A DNA stretch of 48,217 bases from Gammaproteobacteria bacterium (GCA_013373545.1 JABXHQ010000059.1:1-48217), one strand, 5' to 3'; counted from the first letter of the stretch, positions 37,296 to 46,767 are shown. A program made the numbers and translations. Notes: generated by a model not told the origin, from the sequence alone.

Positions 37296-39284
37296 TTAAT
37301 AGTAGTAGCTGGCTTCTAACAGCCATTGTCGACCACGATTGGCAACACCATTTGGTAACACCGATGAGTAAGTTAAGTAATCTTCATCAAACGCATTTTT
37401 TACCGACAATGCCAAACTCATCGGCTCCGACAGCTGGTAGCGAAGATGGGCAGACCAACGTTGAAAATCACTTGGGTGCTGGTGGGCACTCGACTGATGA
37501 ACCCACTGTCCTGTCACACTCCAACTGATGCTCTCGAAAGCTTGACTAATACGTACGGTAGCAAATGAATTCGGCATGGACATAAACGACGATTGATTTA
37601 GACGCGTTGCAATCAACTCCATATTGAGGCCCTCGTGCAAACGAAATCCAAGCACGGCTTCCAACCCTGAATTACTTCCCGAGCTACCGTTAGTAAAGCT
37701 TGGTGCCAGCAATGGATTATCCGCATCAACCACCACATCGCCCAATATTATGAGATTATCAAACGCGTTATGAAAATAATTTAATTCCAAATGCCATGCG
37801 CCACGTCGTTGTAGCCAACTGATTTCCGAGGTCTTTACTTCTTCCGCTGCCAATGCAGAATTGCCAAAATCAACTGGGTTATTTTTATCATAAAGTTCAA
37901 GAAAATTAGGCGCTCGAAACGCAGTCGCATAAAGCAGTTTCACACTTGAATTCGTCGACGGCTGATATACCAGCGCCATACGAGGATTTAGCGAACTGCC
38001 AAAGTCAGAGTAGTCGTCCAAGCGCGCGCCACTGGTTAGCTCCCAACCTTGACTGATCTGCCACTGATATTGAGTGTAGATACTTTTAATGTCGCGGCGG
38101 CGGCGCTCGAGGAAATTCAGAGCATCGCGATTGGCCACTAGAGCGCCAAAATAATCGAGTGTAATCGGATTATGCGTGGTCACATTTGCCACATCACTAA
38201 TTTCCGCTTCTTGCCAAACCGCGCCAATAAGCACTGAATGTCCTGACGCTGGCAACCATGTAGCATCGAGCGCCAACGAACGCTCTTGACTTTCTAACAA
38301 AGGACCGCCAAAGAAATCATTGGCTAGCACTTCCCCTGGCGCAAATTCGACGCCTGCGGGAATAAGCGTTGCTCGTGTATTCCAACGATCTCCCGCAATG
38401 TCGGCATGAAACCGTAGGTTAACCTTAGCGGAAATTTCCGTATGGAATTCAGCAGAAATAGACCACTGCTCGGTCTCTTCTTGGTTCGCCCCATGGTTGC
38501 CGAACACAAGAAAGTTATCCAGTTGACGGTCCATATAGCGAAAATCAAAATCCCAACCAGCAAATGCTAAAGAACTGTAAAAATCATTGCCAGACACGGG
38601 ATCGTCGGTCGCCTGTTGCACGCCAAAAGCATCGGTTAGACGGTAGTTTTCGCCTTGTTCGTTGATGGTGGCAAAATAAACACTCCACTGGTATTGGTCT
38701 TTGATCTGGCCGCTGGTAAATAAACTCGCCGAATAATGTCCGAAAGTACCGGCGCGCAGTTTTAAATCATTGCCCGATTTCCGAGTAATAATATTAACGA
38801 CGCCTAAAAAAGCATTCGAACCATACAGTGCCGAACCCGGTCCGCGAATGACTTCGACTTGGGCGACATGATCAATGGCCATCACGCGGTTTAATAGGGA
38901 GACACCGCCACTGTATAAATCGTTAATCCGTTGGCCATCGATTAAAAATAAAACCGACTCTGATAACGCAGTACTACGCCCTCTTACCGCAATCCGCTCT
39001 GCAGTGCCTTGCTCAACATCACGGGTAACCAAAAATCCGGGCACAAGATTGAGCAGCTCTTGAATACTAACAATACCTAATTGCTCAATATCTTCGCGAG
39101 TAAACACTGTAACATTCGCAGGCGCCGTGATTAGGGCTTGACGGTCGCGCGTAGCCACAGATACTTCAAGTAATTCATCGAGGCTCAGATCGGAGAGATC
39201 CTCAGCCAGTAATACAGAGTTGAATAGTGCAAACGCAGAAAGCGGAAGAGAAACTTTCAATAGTGTTGAGCGGATAGTCGTCAC
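37296..39284 (-). CDS. TonB-dependent outer-membrane receptor
   Basis: 662 residues: signal peptide (LPLSAFALFNSVLLAED), a short DLSLDELLEVSVATRDRQ leader seen in many vitamin/siderophore-type receptors, a plug domain (ITAPANVTVFTREDI, PGFLVTRDVEQGTAERIAVRG, VEVIRGPGSALYGSNAFLGV) and a 22-strand-type barrel ending in LLEASYYY. The overall form is BtuB/CirA-like; the ligand cannot be told. No ATG is available near the start: the annotated start is GTG, directly abutting AAAAAGG, and a TTG at 39260 is the next option. A GTTGTTA/TAACAAC stem (39306-39331) lies in the leader. Probably cotranscribed with the exported protein upstream. Confidence 0.92.
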   Translation of the reverse strand: MTTIRSTLLKVSLPLSAFALFNSVLLAEDLSDLSLDELLEVSVATRDRQALITAPANVTVFTREDIEQLGIVSIQELLNLVPGFLVTRDVEQGTAERIAVRGRSTALSESVLFLIDGQRINDLYSGGVSLLNRVMAIDHVAQVEVIRGPGSALYGSNAFLGVVNIITRKSGNDLKLRAGTFGHYSASLFTSGQIKDQYQWSVYFATINEQGENYRLTDAFGVQQATDDPVSGNDFYSSLAFAGWDFDFRYMDRQLDNFLVFGNHGANQEETEQWSISAEFHTEISAKVNLRFHADIAGDRWNTRATLIPAGVEFAPGEVLANDFFGGPLLESQERSLALDATWLPASGHSVLIGAVWQEAEISDVANVTTHNPITLDYFGALVANRDALNFLERRRRDIKSIYTQYQWQISQGWELTSGARLDDYSDFGSSLNPRMALVYQPSTNSSVKLLYATAFRAPNFLELYDKNNPVDFGNSALAAEEVKTSEISWLQRRGAWHLELNYFHNAFDNLIILGDVVVDADNPLLAPSFTNGSSGSNSGLEAVLGFRLHEGLNMELIATRLNQSSFMSMPNSFATVRISQAFESISWSVTGQWVHQSSAHQHPSDFQRWSAHLRYQLSEPMSLALSVKNAFDEDYLTYSSVLPNGVANRGRQWLLEASYYY

Positions 39285-39357
39285 CTTTTTGAATGATGAA
39301 CTTTTGTTGTTAAATAAGAATAGCTAACAACCCGACAAAATTGAAGCTTTGGCCACG

Positions 39358-40383
39358 TTATTGTTCAATTAAGGCATTGAGTTGCAATGAAATTCCATAC
39401 TCAGGGTGCCATTGGTTAACCTCCTGCCACTGGACAAAAGGCTGTACTTCAAAGCGTAACCATTCACGATAAATTTGCCGCCGATAAGCCACCGCGATTT
39501 GACTGGCGACCCAACGTGGAGCAGGCTCGGTATGGTAATCAGAGCTCCACGACAAGCGCCACGCTTGGTTATTATCACGCAGATAAATGTAGCTTACCGC
39601 CCAATTGGTTTCGGTTCCCAATTCATCCCGTCGGTCATCACGCCATAAAGTGCTTAATCGCAATTGAAAAAAACTTTGTTGGCGCTGCAAATAATCCAGC
39701 TCGACTAAAGTTTGACTTTCCCACCCGAACTGGTGGTACCAGCGCAACCGCTGCGAACCACGCAGTTGCCAACGCTCGGCAAAACTCACCGCTCGGCGCA
39801 CTCGCCCACCGAGATAATAAGATGACTCACCAAACCGATACCCCACTTTAAATCGCTCGCTGTTGCCCGGCTTGCGCTTATTTAGTAATTCCAAACCTAA
39901 CGTCGGATTATCATCGCTACTTTGTAATCCTTCATTAAACGAATCTGAACCCGATTCCTCATCTTCATTGCCAGCAAAAACCAAATCTAGTTTACGTGAA
40001 ATATTAGGCAGTTTTATCCGGCCATCAATGCGAGTTTTATATTCAAATGGCAATGACTCTTGTTTAATCACATATTGGCGTAAATTTAAGCGAACATCGA
40101 CATCTGTGTTAGGGTATTCTGGGTCGGCAAAAAAACTGTCTAACCACTTTGCAGTTGCCACCACTGAATCGGCTACCGATTTTTGCGCCGTGTCCAATGC
40201 ACTCGACGACGGCTCTGATTCACTGGTTTCGGATGAGTCGTTGACTGATGGTTTAGTTTGCTCTGAAGAAGACGAATCCTTGGCCACTGAATTCGATTGT
40301 CCAGCAATCACATCAACAGCCAAAAAAAGTAACCAACAGATAAAAAGTTTAATCCAAATGGGTGGGTGCAAAACAGTACTCAA
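39358..40383 (-). CDS. Exported protein of unknown function, beta-barrel-like
   Basis: I do not recognise the family. 341 residues: a hydrophobic signal segment (WIKLFICWLLFLAVDVIAG), a Ser/Glu-rich low-complexity stretch (about 30-65), then a domain with many alternating polar/aromatic strands rich in Arg, Trp and Tyr (YRFGESSYYLGGRVRRAVSF, LRFEVQPFVQWQEV), which suggests an outer-membrane barrel. It does not end in an aromatic residue. The first possible start is TTG (40383), with another TTG four codons later; no ATG is available. It is 73 bases upstream of the TonB receptor on the same strand and 52 bases after argHA. Confidence 0.6.
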   Translation of the reverse strand: MSTVLHPPIWIKLFICWLLFLAVDVIAGQSNSVAKDSSSSEQTKPSVNDSSETSESEPSSSALDTAQKSVADSVVATAKWLDSFFADPEYPNTDVDVRLNLRQYVIKQESLPFEYKTRIDGRIKLPNISRKLDLVFAGNEDEESGSDSFNEGLQSSDDNPTLGLELLNKRKPGNSERFKVGYRFGESSYYLGGRVRRAVSFAERWQLRGSQRLRWYHQFGWESQTLVELDYLQRQQSFFQLRLSTLWRDDRRDELGTETNWAVSYIYLRDNNQAWRLSWSSDYHTEPAPRWVASQIAVAYRRQIYREWLRFEVQPFVQWQEVNQWHPEYGISLQLNALIEQ

Positions 40384-40419
40384 ACTAAATTTTCACTCAG
40401 TTAATCGAATGAGTACTGT
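40373..40419 (-). repeat. 10-bp perfect inverted repeat over the start of the unknown exported gene
   Basis: ACAGTACTCA at 40373-40382 and TGAGTACTGT at 40410-40419, separated by 27 bases. On the minus-strand RNA the 3' arm covers the TTG start codon at 40383-40381, so folding would hide it; four T residues follow. It could also be a protein-binding site or a poor terminator for argHA. Confidence 0.5.
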
Positions 40420-40435
40420 ACTGTCAAGTAGGTTT

Positions 40436-42244
40436 TTATTGAAGTGCGTAAATCATTGCTATTTCATCACAATGCTCTTTGCGCGGGCAAAATTGGCAGT
40501 CCTTCAGAATTTTCTTCGGCAAGTTATCAATCGACGTTTTGCGGAAATCACATCCAGCAAAAAACTCAGGCTGTCGGGTCAACACAAAAGCTTGGCTGAG
40601 TCCCAAACGGTTAGCTTGCGCTAGCAAGGCAAATACAATGCGCTTACCGAAACCTTTGCCTTGTCGTTCTGGCCTCACTCCGACCGAACGAATTTCAACT
40701 AAGTTAGCATCATAAATATGTAAGCAGCCACAGGCTACCACTGCCCCCTGCTTATCTTTAATTAACTTAAAACTAGCTAGTTGATTAAGAATATCTTCTT
40801 TACTGCGGGGTAAGTTTTCGCCCGCTTCACTCCAGTACTTAACTAAATCGTAGATGCCATCGACATCATTTAATGTAGCGTCTTGCAATGGCGCATCGAG
40901 AATATTTTTGGCACTCAGGGAATGATACCCTACACCACCACGAACTTGACGTCGCTCAATGGCTTTTTCACAATTCAACCATGCATAAACATTCTCATCA
41001 ACTAGCTCATTAACCGCTTTAAAATCGATTAATGACAATTGTTTTAAGTAGCATTTTTTGGCTTCGGCTAATTTGACTAAGCTTCCAGTTTGATGATGTG
41101 CATCACGAAAAGGCACACCGAGAGAAACTAAGTAGTCGGCGAGCTCAGTCGCATTAGAAAAACTATTTTCTACTGCATTGAACATGCTTTCACGATTTAT
41201 TGTAATGGTAGAAATAACTTGACGAAACATTGCTAAGCTATCAAACCATGCATTCATTGAATCGAATAATGCGGCTTTATCTTGCTGAAGATCTTTGTTA
41301 TAGCCCAATGGCAAACTTTTAATTGCCATTAGCATTTGGCTCAAATTAGCATAGGTTTGCGCGCTTTTACCTCGAATTAGCTCTAACGAGTCTGGATTTT
41401 TTTTCTGCGGCATTAGTGAAGAACCGGAAGTGACGCTGTCATCAAGTATGACAAAGCCGGCTTCCTGACTATTAAAGAAAATAAGATCTTCTGATAACCG
41501 AGAAAGGTGCAAAACGCTGGTGCTACAGCAATACAGTAAGTCGATTACAAAGTCTCGATCGGATACACAATCAAGAGCGTTTTCCGAGGCCTTACTAAAC
41601 CCTAAAGATATTGCCAATTTGTCCCGATCAATATCGAAGGCCGTTCCTGCAATAGCCGATGCTCCAAGCGGACATTCATCGGATAAGCTCGACAGTAATT
41701 CTAGACGTCGAAAGTCGCGTACAAACATTTGACGGGCCGCATCTAACCAAAATCCGAAAGTAATCGGTTGCGCACGCTGCAAGTGAGTGTACGAAGGCAT
41801 AATCGCATCGGAGTGCAAAGCAGCTTGCTCGTTCAACAGCATCGTAATATCTCTTAATGCATGCTTTACCTTGGCAATTGTTTTACGACACCAAAGCTTC
41901 AAGTCGGTTAATACTTGATCATTACGACTGCGCCCAGTGTGAAGTTTTTTGCCTAAATCACCCACTCGTTTAATCAACTCAAGCTCGACCCAAGAATGAA
42001 TATCCTCAGCATCAGAAGCGAGAATTTGCAGTTTGTCATGTTCAACTTGAGCAGCAATATCTTCTAACGCCGAAATGATATTTGCACACTCATTTGTCGA
42101 TAAAATTTTTGCTTCTAATAGTGCATTAGCCCAAGCCACCGACCCTTCGATATCTTGATTGACTAATTGATAATCGATGGGTAAAGAAGCGTTGAATTTT
42201 TTAAACAACTCACTGGTATCACCTGAGAATCTGCCTCCCCACAT
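40436..42244 (-). CDS. argH: Bifunctional argininosuccinate lyase/N-acetylglutamate synthase (ArgHA fusion)
   Basis: 602 residues. Residues 1 to about 450 are argininosuccinate lyase: [40 protein letters not shown] (catalytic loop). Residues 455-602 are a GNAT acetyltransferase of the short ArgA type, with the acetyl-CoA loop VRPERQGKGFGKRIV. It ends in a Cys cluster, CQFCPRKEHCDE. The same fusion is known from Moritella, Vibrio and Alteromonadales, where the tail domain performs the first step of arginine synthesis. The gene ends the arg operon, coupled to argG by TAATG. Confidence 0.95.
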   Translation of the reverse strand: MWGGRFSGDTSELFKKFNASLPIDYQLVNQDIEGSVAWANALLEAKILSTNECANIISALEDIAAQVEHDKLQILASDAEDIHSWVELELIKRVGDLGKKLHTGRSRNDQVLTDLKLWCRKTIAKVKHALRDITMLLNEQAALHSDAIMPSYTHLQRAQPITFGFWLDAARQMFVRDFRRLELLSSLSDECPLGASAIAGTAFDIDRDKLAISLGFSKASENALDCVSDRDFVIDLLYCCSTSVLHLSRLSEDLIFFNSQEAGFVILDDSVTSGSSLMPQKKNPDSLELIRGKSAQTYANLSQMLMAIKSLPLGYNKDLQQDKAALFDSMNAWFDSLAMFRQVISTITINRESMFNAVENSFSNATELADYLVSLGVPFRDAHHQTGSLVKLAEAKKCYLKQLSLIDFKAVNELVDENVYAWLNCEKAIERRQVRGGVGYHSLSAKNILDAPLQDATLNDVDGIYDLVKYWSEAGENLPRSKEDILNQLASFKLIKDKQGAVVACGCLHIYDANLVEIRSVGVRPERQGKGFGKRIVFALLAQANRLGLSQAFVLTRQPEFFAGCDFRKTSIDNLPKKILKDCQFCPRKEHCDEIAMIYALQ

Positions 42245-43461
42245 TAGCTCATACTCCTCGATTGCTTCAATGCTTGAATTCTTCCAGGTAGTGAGTACAA
42301 ACGAATAAAGCCTTCTGCATGATATTGCTGGTAGACATCGTCAGCACCAAATGTCGCAAAATCTTCGGCATACAAACTGTTTTCCGACTCACGTTGACTA
42401 ACCGTAACGTTTCCTTTGTGTAAAATTAACGTAACCGTTCCCGAGAGTTTTTCTGCTAAGTAGTCGCAAGCTTGCAAAATCGCCTGAGGAGCTTTCGCAA
42501 ACCACTTACCATCGTACAAAAAATAAGAAAATTCCTGACCCAGTCGTTGCCGTAACGCTAACGAATCGCGGTCATAAACCAGTTGTTCAAGTCCCAGTAG
42601 CGCTTTACACAAAATGGTGCCGCCGGGTGTTTCATAACAACCGCGAGACTTCATTCCGACCAAACGATTTTCAACGATATCGAGACGGCCAATTCCATGA
42701 TTTGCACCTAAATCATTTAGCTTAGATAAAATATCAGTCGGCGAATGCTGCTCGCCATTCAACGCACAGGGCTTGCCTGCGCGAAACGTAAGGGTAACCA
42801 CTTCAGCCTGTTCAGGTGCTTGGTCGATGCTATTGGTCCAAGTCCAAACGCCCTGACTGGGCGCTTGTGCTGGATCTTCGAGCTCGCCACCTTCATGTGA
42901 AATATGCCATAAATTTGCGTCACGGCTATAGATTTTAGTCAGACTTGCCGAACAAGGAATATTTCGCGTTTGCAAATATTCCAAACAGTCTTCGCGCGAC
43001 TTTAAAGTCCACTCGCGCCATGGAGCGATCACTTTGAGCTGAGGCGCAAATTGTGCAAAAACCGTTTCAAAGCGAACCTGGTCATTGCCTTTTCCAGTAC
43101 AACCATGACTGAGTGCATCGGCATTAATCGACAACGCGTAGTCCACCATTGCTTTGGCAATAACCGGTCGTGCTAAAGCCGTTCCTAATAAATAACCATC
43201 TTCATAGATAGCGCCGGTCTTCAGTGTCGGGAGAATAATTTCCTCCACAAAAGACTGCTTTAAGTCGATCACTACGCAATCTTTGGCGCCCGATGCGCGC
43301 GCCTTTTGTTCAATTCCAGCAAGTTCTTCGGCGCCTTGTCCGACATCAGCGGCGAAGGCATAAACTTCACAATCGTAGTGTTCGATTAACCATGGAATGA
43401 TCGTCGAGGTATCTAACCCCCCCGAGTAGGCCAAAACAATTTTTTTAATATTAGTGCTCAT
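42244..43461 (-). CDS. argG: Argininosuccinate synthase
   Basis: Condenses citrulline and aspartate with ATP. 405 residues; the nucleotide loop is [16 protein letters not shown], with [14 protein letters not shown] and [15 protein letters not shown] following. Start overlaps the argF stop by 4 bases (ATGA) and its own stop overlaps argHA by one base, so the set is translated in tandem. Confidence 0.97.
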   Translation of the reverse strand: MSTNIKKIVLAYSGGLDTSTIIPWLIEHYDCEVYAFAADVGQGAEELAGIEQKARASGAKDCVVIDLKQSFVEEIILPTLKTGAIYEDGYLLGTALARPVIAKAMVDYALSINADALSHGCTGKGNDQVRFETVFAQFAPQLKVIAPWREWTLKSREDCLEYLQTRNIPCSASLTKIYSRDANLWHISHEGGELEDPAQAPSQGVWTWTNSIDQAPEQAEVVTLTFRAGKPCALNGEQHSPTDILSKLNDLGANHGIGRLDIVENRLVGMKSRGCYETPGGTILCKALLGLEQLVYDRDSLALRQRLGQEFSYFLYDGKWFAKAPQAILQACDYLAEKLSGTVTLILHKGNVTVSQRESENSLYAEDFATFGADDVYQQYHAEGFIRLYSLPGRIQALKQSRSMS

Positions 43462-44378
43462 AATAATTTCCCCGAAAATAAACTGTAAACCAAAGCCTGT
43501 TGGGTGATCATTCGATTACGACTTTGCTGATACATAATTGAATAGTTGGAGTCGCAAACCGTTGCGCATACTTCTTCGCCGCGATGAACCGGTTGGCAAT
43601 GCATAAAAAATTTCGCACCGCTAGCAGCCATCACTTTGCGATTCACTTGAAATTTCTGTAACGACTGCTTGAGACTTTCAGAGAGTTGTTGTTGCCCCAT
43701 TGATTGCCATACGTCGGTATAAATGACATCACAACTTATTAAATCATCAGGGTCGTTAAGAAACTGTATTTTCCCTGCAGAAGATTGTTGCCAAAGTGCC
43801 ATTTCTTTCTGACTAAAGCTGGCTTCGGAATGACAAACAACTGATAGCTTTACCCCTAACTCATGGGCTATTTGGATCAGCGAACGCGTGACGTTATTGG
43901 CAAAACCGAAATAGGCGATATGCCAATGAGAAAAATCGGTATCAATTTCATAAAGGGTGAATAAATCGGCCAGCGCTTGACAAGGATGAAACTTGTCACA
44001 CAAAGCATTCACAATTGGGGTTTCGGTGATTGCTGACATTTTCTGCAGAGTTGAATGGCAATTAACCCGCGCAACAATTGCATCGTACCATTGAGACAAG
44101 TTCATGCAGATATCTTTCAATGATTCACGAGCACCTATCGGTTGTGACTGCATATCATAAAAATGCGCTTGCCCACCTAGCTTCTCGATACCGACCTGAA
44201 AACTCGCCTTGGTTCTTAAACTCGGCTTTTCAAACATCATGGCAATATGCTTACCGCGCAGTGCATATTGGAAGTACTCCGGCTTCAACTTAATTTGTTC
44301 CGATAATTCGAATAGCTCAATAATTTGTTGCGCCGTTACTTCATTACCCGAAATAAACGATTTTGTAGCTGCCGTCAT
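43458..44378 (-). CDS. argF: Ornithine carbamoyltransferase
   Basis: Makes citrulline from ornithine and carbamoyl phosphate. 306 residues. The carbamoyl-phosphate loop reads [11 protein letters not shown] (usually SxRTR), the second loop [11 protein letters not shown] and the ornithine loop DVWQSMGQ. The catalytic Cys region is [11 protein letters not shown] where most enzymes have HCLPAHRGEEV, a mild variation. The SMG loop and context favour ornithine over acetyl- or succinylornithine. Overlaps argB and argG by 4 bases each. Confidence 0.93.
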   Translation of the reverse strand: MTAATKSFISGNEVTAQQIIELFELSEQIKLKPEYFQYALRGKHIAMMFEKPSLRTKASFQVGIEKLGGQAHFYDMQSQPIGARESLKDICMNLSQWYDAIVARVNCHSTLQKMSAITETPIVNALCDKFHPCQALADLFTLYEIDTDFSHWHIAYFGFANNVTRSLIQIAHELGVKLSVVCHSEASFSQKEMALWQQSSAGKIQFLNDPDDLISCDVIYTDVWQSMGQQQLSESLKQSLQKFQVNRKVMAASGAKFFMHCQPVHRGEEVCATVCDSNYSIMYQQSRNRMITQQALVYSLFSGKLL

Positions 44379-45163
44379 AACGCTACCTCCGACGTTTTAC
44401 TCGTCGCAATAATCTCGGTACCGGCATCTGGCTCAGTCAGCACTTCCAACGCGCCGATCACCACGCGCTTGGTCACCGCCCAGTTAATCGCTTGTAAGCT
44501 GGCAAGTTTGGTATGCATACCGGAATGAATGGTTTCTTGCGCCAACAGTTTAGCGATTTGCGCACAGGTAATTTGAGGAAGCGTGACGCCTTGATGATCA
44601 AAGATCCCAGGCACGTCGCTAATGAATAGAATCGCCGCTGCTTCTAGAGTGTTGGCCAATGCAACCGCGACATCATCGGCATTAACATTCACGCACTGAC
44701 CTGAAGCAGTGTAAGCAATTGAGTGAAAAACTGGCCAGTAGCCTTGGCTACAAATACTGTCAATAAAATGCCCGCTGTTTGCGCACACTTGACCGACCGA
44801 ACCTAACACCTGATGCTCAGGATGCAATTCACAGCGCAAAGTTGCGCCGGTCGTCGGCGTCATTCCAACCGCTTGAATACCCAGTTGTTTAAGCACGCCG
44901 AGTAATTGGATATGCGCATACCCCGCAAGCGCACCGGTAATAACCGGTAAATCGGCTTGCGGAGTGACCCTAAGGCCATTATGTTTAACCACCGACAATC
45001 CCGCGTTTTGTTGCCACTGATCAGCATAAGGTCCGCCGCCATGAACAATCACGGCTTGATGCTGCAGCGCTTGCGATTGTTTGGCAATGTTGGCTAACGC
45101 TTGTTGCAAGCTAGCCGGATCAGCCAACACTTTCCCAGACAATTTATAAATCACATATTGCAT
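44375..45163 (-). CDS. argB: Acetylglutamate kinase
   Basis: Phosphorylates N-acetylglutamate, the second step. 262 residues, the short E. coli-like form without the extra N-terminal helix of arginine-inhibited kinases. Motifs: VIYKLSGKVL, VIVHGGGPYADQW, INADD-like VNVNADDVAVALA and SDVPGIFDHQG. It lies one base after argC and overlaps argF by 4 bases. Confidence 0.95.
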   Translation of the reverse strand: MQYVIYKLSGKVLADPASLQQALANIAKQSQALQHQAVIVHGGGPYADQWQQNAGLSVVKHNGLRVTPQADLPVITGALAGYAHIQLLGVLKQLGIQAVGMTPTTGATLRCELHPEHQVLGSVGQVCANSGHFIDSICSQGYWPVFHSIAYTASGQCVNVNADDVAVALANTLEAAAILFISDVPGIFDHQGVTLPQITCAQIAKLLAQETIHSGMHTKLASLQAINWAVTKRVVIGALEVLTEPDAGTEIIATSKTSEVAL

Positions 45164-45164
45164 A

Positions 45165-46250
45165 TCAAGCAGCTCCCAATTGGTCTATGGATCCAAAGCA
45201 GTTGACTAGCCCCAAACTATCGGGCCACTGATAACAGGCATTCACACATTGAATCGCGCCACTGGCCGCGCCTTTCATCAAGTTATCAATGACAGCGACA
45301 ATCTCAACAAACCGTCCGTCTCGAATGACTTTTGCAAATAAATGCATAAAAGGCGTGTGTGTAACATGCGCGATAGCCGGCGGTTGCGAAACGATGTTGA
45401 CTAGATCCGCTGTGGCATAAAAAGAGTGATACATCTCATCCAACTGCGTTTGCGTTAATGAGCGCTGCAAAGGCACTACCGTGGTTGCTAAAATCCCGCG
45501 CGTGAAGGCGCCAAGGTGTGGGGTAAAAATGACTGGATGCTGGAGGGCTTGCTCAATCTCTGGTTGGTGGCGGTGTGCACCAATGGCATACGCAGCCAGG
45601 CTCACTTCGCAAAAAGCATTCGCGGCGGTCGCTTTGCGACCAGCGCCACTCACGCCACTCACAGCGTTAATAATCGCCGGTCCCGACAACCACTCCTGTT
45701 GTGCTAGCGGAGCTAAACTCAAAGTTGCAGCACTGGCATAACAGCCCGCCACGGCTACACCGCTGGCATCAACAAGTTCAGCCCGTTGCAGTTCCGGCAA
45801 GCCATACGCCATTTGGCGCATGTATTCATGTGCAGGGTGGTTAAACTGATAAAACGTCTTAAACTGAGCTGCATTTTGCAGGCGAAAAGCGCCCGATAAA
45901 TCAATCACTCGCTTATTTTCAGCCAATAATTCAGGAACTGACTCGGCACTCCATTCATGAGGCGTTGCTAAAAAGACTAACTCAATCGACGACCATTGCT
46001 GACTGGCGCGCAGTTCGTCATATGATAAAAAGTTGTCCGCGCCTGAAGTTGGGCATTGCCCGGCATAATTCGGATAGAGTTGGCGAAAGGATTGTTGATG
46101 CTGTTCACTAGCCGCCGATACCGCCAAAGCGGATAAACGTAATAGAGGATGTTGATGTATCAGCGTAACTAGCTGCGCGCCTGCGTAACCACTCGCTCCA
46201 ACGACAGCGCAATTAATCGGCGCTTGAGACTTAATTTGATTCTTTTTCAT
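45165..46250 (-). CDS. argC: N-acetyl-gamma-glutamyl-phosphate reductase
   Basis: NADPH-dependent third step of arginine synthesis. 361 residues, somewhat longer than the usual 334-345. The nucleotide loop is CAVVGASGYAGAQLV, the active Cys lies in GVAVAGCYASAATLSLAPL, and FTPHLGAFTRGILAT is also conserved. The ATG lacks a normal Shine-Dalgarno; the best candidate GGGGAAG is inside the hairpin immediately upstream. First enzyme gene of the operon, 44 bases after argR. Confidence 0.95.
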   Translation of the reverse strand: MKKNQIKSQAPINCAVVGASGYAGAQLVTLIHQHPLLRLSALAVSAASEQHQQSFRQLYPNYAGQCPTSGADNFLSYDELRASQQWSSIELVFLATPHEWSAESVPELLAENKRVIDLSGAFRLQNAAQFKTFYQFNHPAHEYMRQMAYGLPELQRAELVDASGVAVAGCYASAATLSLAPLAQQEWLSGPAIINAVSGVSGAGRKATAANAFCEVSLAAYAIGAHRHQPEIEQALQHPVIFTPHLGAFTRGILATTVVPLQRSLTQTQLDEMYHSFYATADLVNIVSQPPAIAHVTHTPFMHLFAKVIRDGRFVEIVAVIDNLMKGAASGAIQCVNACYQWPDSLGLVNCFGSIDQLGAA

Positions 46251-46258
46251 AGGTAAAG

Positions 46259-46279
46259 CTTCCCCGCCTCGCGGGGAAG
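46259..46279 (-). promoter_or_regulatory. Hairpin in the argR-argC gap
   Basis: A 9-bp perfect stem CTTCCCCGC/GCGGGGAAG with a 3-base loop. No T-run follows, so it is not an intrinsic terminator. The 3' arm holds the only purine-rich ribosome-binding candidate for argC (GGGGAAG, about 8-9 bases before the ATG), which would be masked when folded. Confidence 0.6.
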
Positions 46280-46294
46280 ATTACCCACGAGGGA

Positions 46295-46738
46295 CTAGAT
46301 CATTTGTTCCAGTTCTAATTTCAGTTGCATAGCGTCTTCTCGACTTCGGGTTGCAATAAAGACGGTATCATCGCCGGAAATATTTCCCACCACCAACGGC
46401 AGTTTAATATTATCCAGCTCGTAGCCAATGGCTTGGGCGCGACCCGGTTGGGTTTTTAACACCACCAAGCTGTCGGCAACTTCGGCTGACACCAATAATG
46501 ACTGCAACACTTTTTTCAGTTCAGTTTTCGTCGCCCTCACGGGCGCAGCTTCATTTCCCAGAACATAACCTTCAGGCCCTTTCCAAATTCCAAGCTCATT
46601 CAAATCGCGCGACAACGTGGTTTGCGTCGCTTTAATTCCGCGCTCGAGCAACAAATCAGCTAAAGCCTCCTGATTAGGGATCGCTTTGGTTGCAATGAGC
46701 TCTTTAATGGCGGTTTGCCTTGTCTGTTTTTCTGACAT
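46295..46738 (-). CDS. argR: Arginine repressor ArgR
   Basis: 147 residues. The N-terminal winged helix (ATQTTLSRDLNELGIW) binds ARG boxes, and the C-terminal domain with GNISGDDTVFIATRS binds arginine and forms hexamers. It lies as the first gene of the arg biosynthetic cluster rather than near mdh as in E. coli. The 98-base gap to the divergent argE has tandem ARG-box-like sites, so it probably represses itself, the argCBFGH operon and argE together. Confidence 0.95.
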   Translation of the reverse strand: MSEKQTRQTAIKELIATKAIPNQEALADLLLERGIKATQTTLSRDLNELGIWKGPEGYVLGNEAAPVRATKTELKKVLQSLLVSAEVADSLVVLKTQPGRAQAIGYELDNIKLPLVVGNISGDDTVFIATRSREDAMQLKLELEQMI

Positions 46739-46767
46739 AAGGATTCCGTGAATTAAATTTACACAAC

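Noticed and set aside
39863-39960. Possible pseudogenisation of the unknown exported gene
   Set aside because: The frame is continuous over 341 codons with consistent strand-like pattern to the end; non-ATG start alone does not show decay.
39863-40624. 253-codon plus-strand open frame
   Set aside because: It lies antisense to the unknown exported gene and the end of argHA; Ser/Asp-rich composition reflects the opposite-strand Ser/Glu codons, and argHA is certain on the minus strand.
46259-46279. Hairpin between argR and argC considered as a terminator
   Set aside because: No T-run follows on either strand.
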